Shown here one piece after another: positions 35,478 through 47,526 of a DNA stretch of 64,000 nt (its first letter is position 1; each line of letters begins with the position of its first letter). The position numbers and the translations under genes are program-made. The stretch spans positions 23,117,730-23,181,729 of the forward strand of contig JARWIR010000001.1 in NCBI GenBank assembly GCA_029959085.1, given 5' to 3'. The DNA is from Nemophila menziesii. Lineage: Eukaryota > Streptophyta > Magnoliopsida > Boraginales > Hydrophyllaceae. Under the pieces are notes generated by a model, which saw only the letters and a list, made by a program, of their open reading frames with translations, ran no database searches and had not been told where the DNA came from.

Positions 35478-35929
35478 ACTCACCAATACATTATTTTGAA
35501 ATTAATAATCCACACCCCAAATACTAATAAATCATGTATTTAATTTCCAAAACGAAATACAAAATATAAAATAATTAAGTTATAATAGGAAGAAGATCTG
35601 ATATATTTTATTTAATATTTTTGGCAATTTTTTCCTTTTTGTTTTAATATTAATTGATTTGTTGCATGTAATTAGGAAGTTAGTTTTGACAAGTAAAAAG
35701 TCATTAAGCAGAGTATAAGGGCAATCCAAACTTTTACGGTGGGTTGGACTTGCTGGACAATTGACAACACTCCATGGACTGTATGAATCAATCACCCTTG
35801 AATTTATTTGTTTTAATAAACAAACAAGATATAATAAACTTTTTTGAACTTAGTTCGATCAGTTCCCGAATAGTTTTTTGTAGAATGATTATGATTATAA
35901 AGTAAGTTTTTATCTTAATATAGTAAATA

Positions 35930-37016
35930 CCCCTGTTGTCCTCTATATTTTTCTCGAATTGTCAGCTTACCCCTTTTTCCTATAAAGTTTAATTTTACTC
36001 CCTATTTTTTTCAAAACGTGTCTATTATCCTCTGTGGACGGATTTCGTCCATTTTTGTCGTTAACTAGGTCATATGCCATGCATGTGCGGGGTTTTTAAT
36101 ATTAAAAATATTTTAAAATTATTTTAATACAAGAAAAAAATCTTATTTTATTAAAAAAAAGGAATCATCTTCTTCACACTCACGTTAGAACAAAAACAAA
36201 AAAGATCTTCAACTGCCGCCACCACCAGAAGCCAAGCTCCAGCCACTACCGTCGCCTCTCGGGACCATTCTCCACCATCAACAATCGAAGAACCCATATC
36301 TTCACGCTCACTATGGAACAAAAAACAAAAAAGAAATCTCCTCACACTTAAGCCACTCTCCTGCACAAGAAAATCTATCTCCATCATCAACAATCGAAGA
36401 ATCCAAGTCTCACCATCATACACTCAAATTGCTAACTCCAACAATGACCATCTCCAGCAGTTGATCCAGATGAATATTTATTGCAAAACATTTCAAAGAA
36501 TACTTATAAGACCAAATTGCTCACTCCAACAGTGACCATCTCCAATACTTGCGCCAAATGGATATTTACTGCAAAAAAATTCAAAGAATACAATATAAGA
36601 CCATATTGCAGTCGCGGCCCCACGGTGACCCAGAACACTCACACCGCATCCCTTACTCATATACACTATTCTCAGCGCATCGCTTCTCATACGGTAAAAG
36701 GCTTCCAATGCTCATAAAAGGGTCGTTGTAGGATTTATAACAAAATATAATAAACATCAGGACTGTACTTTTACTTGAATCAGATAATTTTGAAAATTTG
36801 TAAAATTGGAGAATGGTTGTTGTGTCCAAAATCTTGCAAGAGATTTGTTCTTCAATTGTTGATGGTGGAAAATGGTCCCGAGTGGCGGCGGTTTTCTTGT
36901 GCAGGATAGCGGCTTAAGTGTGAAGAGATGCGTTCTTCAATTGTTGATGGTGGAGATGGGTTCTTCGATTGTTAATGGTGGAGAATAGTCCTGATTGGAG
37001 ATGGGGGTAGACGGAG
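35930..37016. mobile_element. Foldback element, left portion (continues at 49004)
   Basis: Sequence at 35990-36240 (GTGGACGGATTTCGTCCAT, GTTAACTAGGTCATATGCC, GGAATCATCTTCTTCACAC, CCAAGCTCC) is repeated in reverse at 49285-49040. Sequence at 36230-36440 is repeated in reverse at 36836-37000 (TTCTTGTGCAGGA, GGCTTAAGTGTGA, CAATTGTTGATGGTGGA). Removing the LTR retrotransposon at 37017-49003 therefore leaves one element of about 1.4 kb with long inverted arms. Non-coding; type uncertain, Mutator-like foldback being the likeliest. Confidence 0.6.
36430..36612. repeat. About 100-bp tandem duplication inside the foldback loop
   Basis: Two copies share CTCCAACA(A/G)TGACCATCTCCA, GATGAATATTTATTGCAAAA or its variant, TTTCAAAGAATAC and AATATAAGACCA-like ends. 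The small frames at 36481-36731 on either strand follow from it. Confidence 0.65.
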
Positions 37017-38586
37017 TGGTGGATCCATGTGTGTTATAGAATAATGCGGATAAAGAAGAGGAACCACTAACTACAAGTGTACAGTTGTCCCAAGTAATAT
37101 ATGTGATAAACAAGTTCGTTCTCAGGGACAGATTGGTTGACTCTAATGTTATCTATTAGTGAAGTAATTGCAAATAACGGAAAAATAAAAGATATAATGT
37201 TTGTTGGGGTTTTTGATTAACAATCTAAAATAAAGTAAATTAAATACTAAATTAATTATACTAGAATGGAAATACGCAAGTAAAATGAGGTAGACCCGAG
37301 AGAAAAGTAGTACTTGAGTCACGCTAGGGTTTTACAGCAAACTTTCCTAATTAATGTTTCCTTTTGAGGGTTTAGTTATTATTCTTACGCTAGTCGGGAT
37401 TCTAAAATCATTTAGCCCCTGTCAGGGTGGACCTAAAAGCTCTCCTACGGTCTTCTAAACCCCTTCAGGGTGATTAAAATCACTTTCGGATGATTATTTC
37501 TTACCTCATTGGCTAATGGCTAGTCAAGCCTATCAAGTACATTGTCGGATACCATCGGCAAGTACTTAGTTCTATACCCAAACCCCCCCATCAAGGTGAT
37601 CCATACGCCACTATATGGAATAGCCTAGGTACTAAAACTTATTCCTAGTTCATGACTCTAAGAATAATAAGAAAGCGTAAAGTAAAAGCCAGCGTAAAAT
37701 AAAAACTCAATTTAAATTAATTCAATCCCAAATTAAAAATTCTAAGTATTAAAGAAAGGGTTCAACCCATGTTGCGATTCTCAAGTACAATAAAAACTTA
37801 GCTCATAATTGAAATTAAAACGAAAGAAGAAATTAAAATAATGGAATTGATGTTCAACAGAAAGAGAATAAAATTAAAGACCTAATTAGGAGGTTGGATT
37901 TGACTGTTGAATTGGAGATGTTGAAGTCTCCAGCTCTTGGCTTCTTCCTTCTTCCTTACTTCTGCCTTTTTCTCTGACGCTCTGACTTTGTGGAAAGTGA
38001 ATTGTGTGTAAAAATAAAGTCAAAAAGCCTATTTATACTATGATTTTCGGACTTGGGCTAAATTAAAAGAAAAATCAAATATTAAATGGCCCAAGTCCAC
38101 TCTTCAAGCCCAAAATCCGGTAACTGCTTTACACACTTCACGAAAACGGCGGTATCGTTCTCAATATAACTCCAAATTGACTCATTCAATTTGCTAATTA
38201 TTCGTATCTCGATAAGGCACGAATCTTCTTCATAACTCAGAGGCTGAATCCATCTTTAAGTGGCTCGAAATCAGCAATTACCATCAGCCTTCCAGATTTT
38301 TAGCTCAAATTTGTCAACTCCTCAGGATATTTCTTGTAGCTTTTGACTTCTTTACACGATCTAAGAATTCTATTTTTGATTCCTATCCTTGCTAGTATTA
38401 GAAACCTACAAACTTTTCACTAAAACAAACCATATTACGCGCAAAAGTTTAATAAATCAAAAATATTAAAATCTAGGAGAGAAAATAAAATATAGCATAT
38501 TACTAAAAGTCTATCGGATTAGACAAATAATCACCTAATTTGATGTCACCTAAGGGCATATAAGTAGAACAAAAGAGGAGACATCA
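37017..38586 (-). repeat. 3' LTR of the Athila-type element
   Basis: On the minus strand it runs from TGATGTCTCC (38586) to GGATCCACCA (37017). It closely matches the LTR at 47514-49003. On the minus strand a TATA-like TAGTATAAATAGG lies at about 38040. The G-rich priming tract abuts its 5' edge. Confidence 0.9.
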
Positions 38587-38602
38587 ACACCCCAAACTCA
38601 AA
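38587..38602 (-). promoter_or_regulatory. Polypurine tract of the Athila-type element
   Basis: On the minus strand GTTTGAGTTTGGGGTGT directly precedes the LTR start TGATGTC, the position where plus-strand DNA synthesis is primed in LTR retrotransposons. A second similar tract (GAGTTTGGGGTGGTG) is found at about 39387 and a third at about 39945. Confidence 0.7.
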
Positions 38603-40032
38603 CATTTGTCGTCCGGACAAAGTAAAATTAAAAACAAAGGGAAAAGGAGACTGCAGAGATGCAGAAGCAAATAAATACACCCGAAGCAATACTAAAAAAA
38701 ATCTCATATAGCAAACATTAGGAACTGATATACACATACGCTAATCATGCAAAATCAAACACAAATAATATCAATCTTAAAATTAACTTCACAATGCTAG
38801 AAGGTTACACTTGTACTCATCTCAGTATGATGGCTATAGGCTGTTCCTCGATCCTTACTCGCTTTGAACGCTCCACTTAGTATATTTCCTATTAACTTAC
38901 CATGTACCTAGGAATCACGGGGACTTTAAGGTTTTAGCGTAGGATTATGGAAGGTGTGGTATGTATATTTGGTAAATTTGAAGTAAGCTTTTGGCTCTCT
39001 CCTCACTTACCCTCAACAACTATCCACGAGCTTGAGTTTACACTCTAATAACGTTCTCACTCAACCCATTTTATGCACTAATTTTGCATCCCCAAGTTAA
39101 CCCAATATATACTAAGATGATTTCTAGAAATTTCCACTTTGTTGGGTAAGTTATTCTTTCTTTATTTTTCTTTTTCATTTCTTTCTCTTTTTCTCTTTTT
39201 TTGTACAGAAGACAACCGTGTTCCTGGTCAGTGTTAACCGGGTTCCCGGTTAGCTATTGTATTGACTTCCATATTTTTTTTTCAATCCCGGCAAAGGATT
39301 ACAAATAATCGTATCATCTGCAGTTATGCCTCAATACAAACACTTATACTTCCCTCGCAATGTAATTTCCCAAAGATGGACCCACCACCCCAAACTCAAG
39401 CTCGAGACAGGTCTCAGGATCGTGATTCAAGTGCGGGTCATTTGAAAATGCCTAATAAACTAAGGTGATATGGGCTTATATCGTGGCGACAAAAAAAAAG
39501 GCTTTAAGGCTCAAAATTGGGCTAAGAAGGATATAATTAATACAAGGGATAGAAGGCTAAAAGGTCTCAAATGGATTAACAAAGAACTACCTCTATCATT
39601 TTCCTAGTTACATGGTTCATCTCTAGTTCATATCTAAGTGGGTTCTCTACTAATTTAGATCTCACGTTCTACAAACCAAACATTTTCCTTAAGTACAAGT
39701 TTACTTCTTTTGCGTTTTTTATTAATTCTTCCTATCCATTATCTATGTTCGCATGCAATTAAAGCGCGTTTTATACTAACTCCTAAAGTCCAGTACTTAC
39801 TATCATAGATTTATCAAAAGTATACTTAATGGGGATATTCAAGGAACTTCTACAGTCAAACACAACTCTTAATTAATTTTATTGAAAGCGATAAAAACAA
39901 GTAACACGTAAAACTGGGATGAGGCAACGAACCCCACCCCAAACTCAAAAATGAGTCGTGTCCTCACGACTCGAAAAGACTCAAAGAAAATAAACTAATC
40001 TATACTAAATGAGAAGGAATAGAAAATGTATC
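38603..40032 (-). other. Non-coding 3' region of the Athila-type element
   Basis: Lies between the env-position frame and the 3' LTR, as is usual for Athila elements. It has G-rich tracts on the minus strand at 39387 and 39945, a T/C-rich stretch at 39150-39205 and one GGGTTCCCGG block at 39212-39257. No frame is supported. Confidence 0.6.
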
Positions 40033-40485
40033 TTAACCAGCGCGAGGCTGGTTATCGGTGTTGCGTCCAAGTAGAGAATCCTTCGTGAGTAAACAATAGG
40101 TGGCGTGTTGGATGGTGCTCACCCCAAGTAGCATATTACGAAGAAGGTCTAACTCTTTGGTAACGTTTCCTAAAGTAGCAATCATCTTTTCTTGATTCTC
40201 TTTCAACACTCGGATTTCATCTTCCAACCCATTATCAGTGTGTATCTTCTTATTTGGTGGAGGAGCTCTAGGATTCTTACTCGGATGGGTTGCTTCGTTG
40301 TGGGCGTTTTCAATAGAGTTCAATGTCATTGCATCTCCGTGTTCTAAAGGCTCAACCTCTTCGCTCCTACGCGGTACTTTTGCGTCTAGACACAAGACAG
40401 TGATGGTACAATGGAACTTAAGGTTTTGCTGAACTGTAGGGATTTTCTCGAACTCCATGATAGTTTCGTAAATTACACGCGCAAC

Positions 40486-41922
40486 TGGTGGTTCCTTATG
40501 TGTTCTAAAAATAATGCAATAAGGAAAAGAGAAACCACAACTGCAAGTGTACAGTTGTCCCAAGTAATATATGTGATAACAGATTCGTTCGCAGGGACGG
40601 ATTGGTTTGACTCTAATGCTTATCAAATAGTGGATAATTGCAAGTAAAAGCAAGTAAATGATTTTGTAGTTGTTTGTTTGGTTTTCTATTACTAATGCAA
40701 ATAAGTAAAATATTAAATAGATTAAAATTCAAATACTAAGCTAGACGCAAGAAAAATAAAATGTGTAAACGCAATAAAGAGGAGTAGCACTTGAGTAACG
40801 CTAGGGTTTCACCTAAATATATTCATTCAATGTCTTGTTCAAGGGTCGAATCGGTAATTATTAATAGTCGGGATTCGGGATTCTCCTTACCCCCGTCAGG
40901 GTGGACTAAGAAGCTATTCTTAGGTGCTACAAACCCCGTCAAGGTGATTATAGTCCACTTTCAAATGATTAAGTTTTATTTACCCAATTGGCTATAGGAT
41001 TAATTAAGCCTGTCAAGGTAAAGTAATTTCTATCCTACATTTATTACCTAGTTCCGTAACTAAACCCCCTGTGGCTTAACACATTAATGTGTTCTCAAGT
41101 ACTAATTAAATTTAGCTCATAATTGAAAAAAAACAAAGAAACTAAAAGTAAAAGAATTCATGTTTACAAATTACAAAAATAAAAGATAGAACCTAATTAG
41201 GAATTGGGTTTGGCTGTGATTTGGAAAAGATGACTTTCTCCAGCTCTTTAGCTTTCTCCTTTTCCTTGCTTCTGACTTTCTCTCTGGACACTCTCCTCTA
41301 AGGATGATTTAAATTGAATAATAAAATGAGAGGTACTAAATAATGAGGTCTAAAGGCCTATTTATAATGCTAAAATCGGACTAGGAATTTAACTTAGGTT
41401 GATTAGTCAAATATTAAAAAGCCCAAGTCCATAATTTTAGTCTAAATCCTGTAACTGTTGTACACTCTTCACTAAAACGGGTGTAACTTTCTCAATATAA
41501 CTCTGAATTGACTCATTCAACTTGTTAATTCTTCATAACTCGATAAGGAATCTAATCTCTTCACAACTCAGCTGCTGAATCCTCGTCTAAATGGCTCAAA
41601 ATCAGCAATCTTCAGAAGCCTTCCAAATTTGCAGTTTCCTAAATCAACTCTTCAGAATATTTCTTCACGCCTTTGACTTCTTTACACGATCTATGACTTT
41701 AATCCACGATTCCCCTCCTTGCTAGTATTCCAGACCTACAAACTTTTCACTAAAAACAAACCATATTACGCGCAAAAGTTTAATAAATCCAAAAATACTA
41801 ATTTCCAAGGAGTGAAATTGAAATATAGCAAATAATAATTAAAAGTCTATCATAGTAGTTCATAATTCACCTAATTTGATGTCTCCTAAGCATATAAATA
41901 TAGAACAAAAAGGGAGACATCA
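40486..41922 (-). mobile_element. Solo LTR nested in the Athila-type element
   Basis: Runs on the minus strand from TGATGTCTCCC (41922) to GGAACCACCA (40486), 1437 bp. Identical 5-bp target duplications GCAAC lie at 40481-40485 and 41923-41927. It is related to, but clearly diverged from, the host element's own LTRs, so it came from another family member. It splits the env-position frame. Confidence 0.92.
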
Positions 41923-42567
41923 GCAACACCCGTCTCTTGATTCTCAATAATACACTTAATGAAGATCCCATGCTCCTTCTTCAATTCGGAAGTATGAGTA
42001 ATACCAAAGAAAGTAAGGATTATGAATTTTGACCATACCTTAGTACAAGGTAACAAATAACTGCTATAAACTTGCCCAACATATCTCTCACCACTTGGAG
42101 TAGGGCGTTTTCCATGAACTAAAAATTTGTCCCAAATAGATTCCCACTCGAAAGATGGGTCATTAAGTGTTTCAAAATAGGGACAAGGGCCAGTAAAGTT
42201 TGAAAACTTCAAGGTCTTTCGAATAAGTTCAACTGAGAAGGGTACTACCTTTTTACGGACAATAATGGACTGTTTATTCGAAAAGGCTACTCCTTCGTTA
42301 AAATCACGTACGAAGATGGGGATAAAAGTAAGGTTTCTCTGTCTCAATTCGGTCCACCCAAATTTATCACAAGTAATAGCATAACTCTTAAACTCAATGT
42401 TATAATCCCAAAAGGAAATACTTTCTCAACACCAAACTTCAAATAATTAATTCTGTCACGAACCTGATCAGGCCAAGTCATGGCTACCCTCTTTGGTTTC
42501 TGTGCTATAGCTTTTCTGCACGGAGCTCGTGGTTCTGGAACATGTTCTTTAGGAATCTCCTCTTCAA

Positions 42568-42659
42568 TCTCTTCTTCTTCTTCTTCTTCTTCTTCTTCTT
42601 CTTCTTCTTCTTCTTCTTCTTCTTCTTCTTCTTCTTCTTCTTCTTCTTCTTCTTCTTCT

Positions 42660-42684
<25 letters not shown>
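42568..42684. repeat. (TTC/GAA)n microsatellite, about 39 units
   Basis: Nearly perfect TTC repeat on the plus strand, read as poly-Glu by the minus-strand transposon frame. Frames reading it as poly-Ser, poly-Phe or poly-Lys are artefacts. Confidence 0.97.
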
Positions 42685-42691
<7 letters not shown>

Positions 42692-42889
42692 ATCAACCAA
42701 AGTAGGCTTAGCAGGAGTAGCCTTACTTGGGTTTTCTTTTCTCTTCATAGCAGTCTTAACCTCTTCAATCTTGCATTTAGGACCTGAATCTGGAATCTCA
42801 ATGGCTCTCTCTTGTGTAGCATCAGGATTGTTTCTTGTTCTTGGGTTGGTTCTTCGAGTATAACTGAAAGAATCTTTCCTGTTCGTCAT

Positions 42890-43898
42890 GGCTTTTCACC
42901 CCAAACTCAAAACTTCAAAAAGTCGAAAACTAGAGAAAAGTTTTGAACTTTGATATTTTGAGGGAAGATGGAGGAAGATTAATGTGAGCTATGAGATGGG
43001 TAAGGTTTAATTTATGTGATTGGAGAGGTTTATTGGTTCAATTTAATGGATTGGGTGAAGAAGAAATTGGAAGAAAATTTGGAATTTTGTGAAGTTTTGG
43101 AAAGATCTTGAGTTGATTATGTGTTTTTAGGGTGAAAGAGGGTAGGATTGATGATAAGAGCTTGTTTTGATGATGATTTTTGGAGTGGTGGAAAGCTGAA
43201 ATCGGTTGTGGAGGCTAACTTGAGAAGAAAGGTAAATAAATAGGGTTTAAAGCTTCCAAAACCGCCTAACACGGTTGTTGACTGGGTTCCTGATTAGCGT
43301 TAACTGGGTTCCCGGTTAGCTTCGTTGTGTCGGCGCAAAAATAATTACTAAATTCGATTTTTTTTACCTGGACGCTGGCCCCCTTGCGTCTAAGGACACG
43401 CAGGGGTCAGCGAGTTAGACCTCGTGACCGGGTTCTCAGTCAGCGCAGCCACTAGGTTCCCAGTTTGTGTCGATGCGCGAATGGAGTTAAGTTGGACGCG
43501 ACCCCTTGCGTCTGAGCACATGCAGGGGTCAGAACGTTGGAGATCCTACAACACGACCACCGGGTTCCCGGTCACCGTCGCTGGCGCAAACCCAGACGCG
43601 CCATTCTCGTGTTTGGTGGGCAAGCTTCCAAGTGCTCACCGGGTTCCCGTCTGCTAGCAACCGGGTTCCCAGTTAGCTCCTGGAAAGCTACCCAAAAATT
43701 CCACTTTCGCACTCTTTCAACCCCAAACTCATGACTTTTTAATCCCTGAAATCATCAAAAACAACTACCCTTCTCATATCTTAAGAATTAAACACTAATC
43801 AACAACAATTACTCTAATTTACACTAAAAATTTAAAGCTAATATACTAAGAATTGGCTTTTGTTTAACGTCGTTAAGCTCGACGGGTTACCTCTCGCT
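42890..43898 (-). other. Spacer between pol and env-position ORF with GGGTTCCCGG repeats
   Basis: Non-coding. Between 43280 and 43680 at least seven variants of ACCGGGTTCCCGGTTAGC occur (about 43283, 43301, 43427, 43450, 43558, 43638, 43658), each close to a palindrome, mixed with GACGC..CCCTTGCGTCT motifs. GC content is far above the rest of the element. Another copy lies at 39212-39257. Confidence 0.7.
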
Positions 43899-45405
43899 TC
43901 TAAGGGGCTTCAAGGAGGTACATGACCTCCCCGGAATGTGGATCCTCCGTGCGATTGATATCCTCGCCTCCATGATAAATCTTCAATCGATGACCATTCA
44001 CCATGAAGGTGTGGTGCTCGATTGGATGCTCTATCTCGATAGCTCCATGAGGCGTTACTTTGGTCGATATAAGGACCAGACCATTTCGATCTCAACTTAC
44101 CTAGATAATTACTGAACTTTGAGTTGTATTTAAGGAACCTTTGTCTAACTTCAAACTTTTTACTCGAATGCGATTATTATGGCACCTCATAGTGTTTTCT
44201 TTGTAAAGTTTAGCATTCTCATAAACATGTAATCGAAACACATCAAGCTCATTTAACTTCATCATACGATTCTCACCGGCTAAAGTAGGATCTAAATTCA
44301 ACTGCGCTATAGCCCAATATGCACCTAATTCAAGTTCAAGAGGTAAGTGACAAGCCTTACCATAAACCATACAATACAGAGATGCACCAACGAGAGTTTT
44401 GAACGCAGTACGATAAGCCAACAAGGCATCATCTAACTTTGTTGACCAATCTTTTCTTGTGGGACCAACAGTCTTCTCTAGGATAGATTTGACCTCTCGA
44501 TTAGAGACCTCAGCTTGACCATTGGCTTGTGGATGATAAGCGGTAGATACACGATGTCTAATCCCATGCTTCTCTAGAACTGTCTTCAAATACTTGTTCA
44601 CAAAGTGTGAACCTCCATCACTGATAATAACTCGAGGGGTACCATGTCTAGTGAAGATATGAGATTTTAAAAACTTAATTACTACTCGCGAATCGTTCAT
44701 TGGTAAAGTTATAGCCTCTACCCATTTAGACACGTAATCAACTGCTAAAATGATGTATTGCTTTCCATTGGATGGTACGAAAGGACCCATAAAATCAATA
44801 CCCCAAGCATCAAATATTTATACCTCAAGAACGTTGTTACGTGGCATCTCATCCCTCTTGGATATATTACCAGTAAACTGGAATCTATGACATTTCTTCA
44901 CGTACTCAAGACAATCCTTATGTAATGTAGGCCAACAAAAACCAGATTGTAGTACCTTAGCAGCTGTGCGGTCGCCTTTGAAATGTCCTCCATAGGGTGA
45001 ATCATGACAACCTGCAACTACTGAATAAATCTCATTCTCAGGTATGCATCTTCTTTCCATTTGGTCACCACATACTTTGAACAGATCCTCCCAAAAGAAT
45101 TGTTTAGCACGGCTGATTAATCTCTTCTTGTCTTGTGAAGTAGCCCTTTCAGGAAAAGAACCACTTACCACAAGATTTGCAATATCTTCATACCAAGGAG
45201 CTCCATTATAAATATCAAATAAACTCTCATCTGGGAACTCCTCTTTAACCAACTCCACACTATTATTCAATTCAGAACCTTCAAGACGAGACAAATGATC
45301 TGCAACCTGATTATCACAACCCTTTCGATCGCGAATCTCTAAATCAAACCCTTGAAGCAATAAAACCAATCTAACTAACCTCGGATTAGCATCTTTCTTC
45401 TCCAT
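43899..45405 (-). pseudogene. Athila pol: RNase H end and integrase
   Basis: The minus-strand segment from 45405 begins inside RNase H ([13 protein letters not shown], then VADHLSRLE). It continues through the integrase zinc region (H..H and C..C types, [24 protein letters not shown]), is broken by a TAA at 44815-44817, and resumes at 44790 with the catalytic core: [14 protein letters not shown] and the Glu of [10 protein letters not shown] form the D,D,E triad. A further shift near 44100 puts the C-terminal domain (KWSGP, then FMVNGHRLK) in two frames; pol ends at TAG 43899-43901. The enzyme would have inserted the cDNA into the genome. Confidence 0.82.
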
Positions 45406-47027
45406 AAGGTACTTTATAGCGGAATGATTGGTGAATACAACAATTTTCTCCCCAAGAAGATAGGAACAAAATTTATCAAAAGCATAAACAACCGGCTAAA
45501 AGTTCCTTCTCAGTCACTGTATAATTAATTTGAGCACTAGTTAAGGTTTTACTCGCATAATAGATAGAGTGAAATACCTTGTTCTTTCTTTGACCCAACA
45601 CATCACCCATAGCTAAATCACTAGCATCACACATAACTTCAAAAGGAATCTTCCAATCAGGAGGTAATACAATAGGCACAGTGATAAGCTTCTCCTTCAA
45701 CTCTTGAAATGCCTTCATGCAAGCTTCATCAAAAAGGAATTTGGTGTCCTTTTCGAGTAAGTTACACAAAGGTTTTGTAATCTTGGAAAAATATTTGATG
45801 AAACGGAGATAAAACCCAGCATGGCATAAAAAACTTCTTAACCCTTTTACAGAGATGGGAGGGGGAAGGGTTTTTATTACCTCAATCTTTTCATGAACAA
45901 CTTCTAAACCTGCACTCGAAACCTTGTGACCCAACACTATACCTTCACGAACCATAAAATGACACTTTTCCCAGTTTAACACCAAATCTGTTTCCTTGCA
46001 TCTAATTAACACCTTCTCCAAGTTCTGTAAATACTCATCAAATTTATCACCAAACACAAAAAAGTCATCCATAAATACCTCAAGGAAATTATCGATCATA
46101 TCCCAGAAAATCACCATCACACATCTCTGAAAAGTCGCAGGTGCATTACACAATCCAAATGGCATCCTTCGATAAGCAAAGGTACCAAAAGGACATGTAA
46201 CGGTGGTTTTGTGTTGGTCAGCTGGATCCACAAAGATTAGATTGTACCCTGAATAACCATCCAAAAAGCGATAATACTCCCTACCAGCCAAATTATCTAA
46301 CATCTGATCAATGAAAGGAAGAGGAAAGTGGTCTTTTATCGTCGCCTTGTTCAACTTACGATAATCCATACACACCCTCCAACCAACAACGGTTCTCATG
46401 GAAATGGATTCATTCTGAGCATTGAGGATGGTAGTCATTCCTCCTTTCTTCAGTACGCATTGAACTGGACTTACCCACTCACTACTAGCTATGGGATAGA
46501 CGATTCCTGCATCTAGTAGCTTAATCACTTCTTTCTTCACCACTTCCTTTGATGTCGGCAATCGTTTAACTAATCGCCTCTTTATTCGCCTTTAGTACAA
46601 GCAACAGTTTATCTTCTTGAGGACCTGTTAAATTTGCTAAAAAAATAACAAGTAAAGTATCATTAGTACCCAAATATGCATACCTCAAATGTGTTGGCAA
46701 TGGTTTTTCTTCTAACTTCAGAGGAGATTCAATGGATGGTTTGTTTTTAATGACCATCTCCCCCGATTCTCTCACAGTTTTATAGGCCGGACGCCTATAT
46801 TTTGGATTCTCCGAATTAAGAGCTTCCACTGTTTCGGCAAGCTCTTCCATCAACTCAGGTGATTCAAGTGTCAAAGAAGCCTGCAAGATATCATCATAAT
46901 TAAAACAATCAAATACCTCTTGCGTGGCGTGTTCTGCTATATCCATTCGAAAGCAGTCTCCCGGAACATCTGGAAATTTCATGGCTCTGAACACGTTGAA
47001 CTTTACCTCCTCGTCTTGGATTCTCAT
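45406..47027 (-). pseudogene. Athila pol: reverse transcriptase and RNase H
   Basis: The upstream linker (47027-46566) is followed by the reverse transcriptase (46561-45476) with WRVCMDYRKLN, PFGLCNAPATFQR and the active site FMDD (family: YMDD or YVDD). RNase H starts at MCDASD and continues SKTLTSAQ and [10 protein letters not shown]. Frameshifts occur near 46562 and 45476; the latter moves the RNase H end to the next frame, which resumes at 45405. It would copy the element RNA into DNA in the virus-like particle. Confidence 0.85.
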
Positions 47028-47049
47028 GGTTAATTCTCTGTTTTCTACA

Positions 47050-47526
47050 TCAATTAAAGTACGCCCCCGTGGCTAGTAATGGTCGTCCCAAAATGATGGG
47101 GACATTCCTATCCGCGTCGTATTCAAGAATAACAAAATCAACGGGAAAAACTAAAGTACCTTCCTTGACGAGGACATATTCGATTTGTCCCTCAGGATGT
47201 ACGAGGGACCAATCAATTATTTGTAAGACCATAGAGGTAGGTCTCACATCTCCCATATTCAACTTATCAAAAATTGATTTGGGCATAAGATTGAAACTTG
47301 CACCTAAATCACATAGAGCTTTTCCTTGCCATTCATTACCAATTGATATAGGAATTGTAAAACTCCCAGGGTCAAGCAACTTAGGTGGCAACTTACTTTG
47401 ACAAATGGCGCTACACTCTTCAGGTAACCCAATCATCTCATTATCACAATATGGTCTCGTGTTGGTGAGGGCTCTCTTTAAAAACTTCACGTACTTTGGT
47501 ATGTCTTTAATAAATGTGATAAACAA
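47050..47526 (-). pseudogene. Athila retropepsin-like protease with gag remnant
   Basis: Reads PKYVKFLKRAL and EECSAI..KLPPKL..PGSFTIP, the usual link from Gag to protease in Athila, then the aspartic protease signature ALCDLGASFNLMP (family D-[ST]-G-A replaced by DLGA, which is normal for Athila), and VPIILGRPLLATG. The frame breaks near 47050 before the linker to RT. At its upstream edge (47513) it runs straight into the truncated 5' LTR, so all of gag proper is deleted. Confidence 0.82.

Larger units (their letters stand above)
40033..42889 (-). pseudogene. Env-position ORF of the Athila-type element, split by a solo LTR
   Basis: The minus-strand frame starts at ATG 42889. It has a basic N-terminus, then about 39 consecutive glutamates encoded by the GAA repeat at 42568-42684, then a region with RVAMTWPDQVRDR. 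A frameshift near 42345 leads into a segment (42347-41923; SFEWESIWDKFL, YSSYLLPCTKVW) resembling the plant transposon-protein domain often found in this position in Athila and related elements. A solo LTR with its target duplication interrupts it; the rest (40485-40033) is a charged C-terminal part with a likely coiled coil (NQEKMIATLGNVTKELDLLRN segment). No signal peptide or membrane segment is obvious, so calling it an envelope protein would be unjustified. Domain assignment is by recall. Confidence 0.65.

Noticed and set aside
42480..42863. Open frames reading the TTC/GAA tract as poly-Ser, poly-Phe or poly-Lys
   Set aside because: They exist only because a trinucleotide repeat has no stops; the minus-strand poly-Glu frame is the one with conserved flanks.
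41886..43870. True envelope gene
   Set aside because: The frame has the position of env-like ORFs, but I see no signal peptide, fusion segment or transmembrane helix.
46328..46516. Plus-strand frames inside the Athila pol region (also 47069-47401)
   Set aside because: Shadows of the minus-strand RT and protease frames, which carry the conserved motifs.
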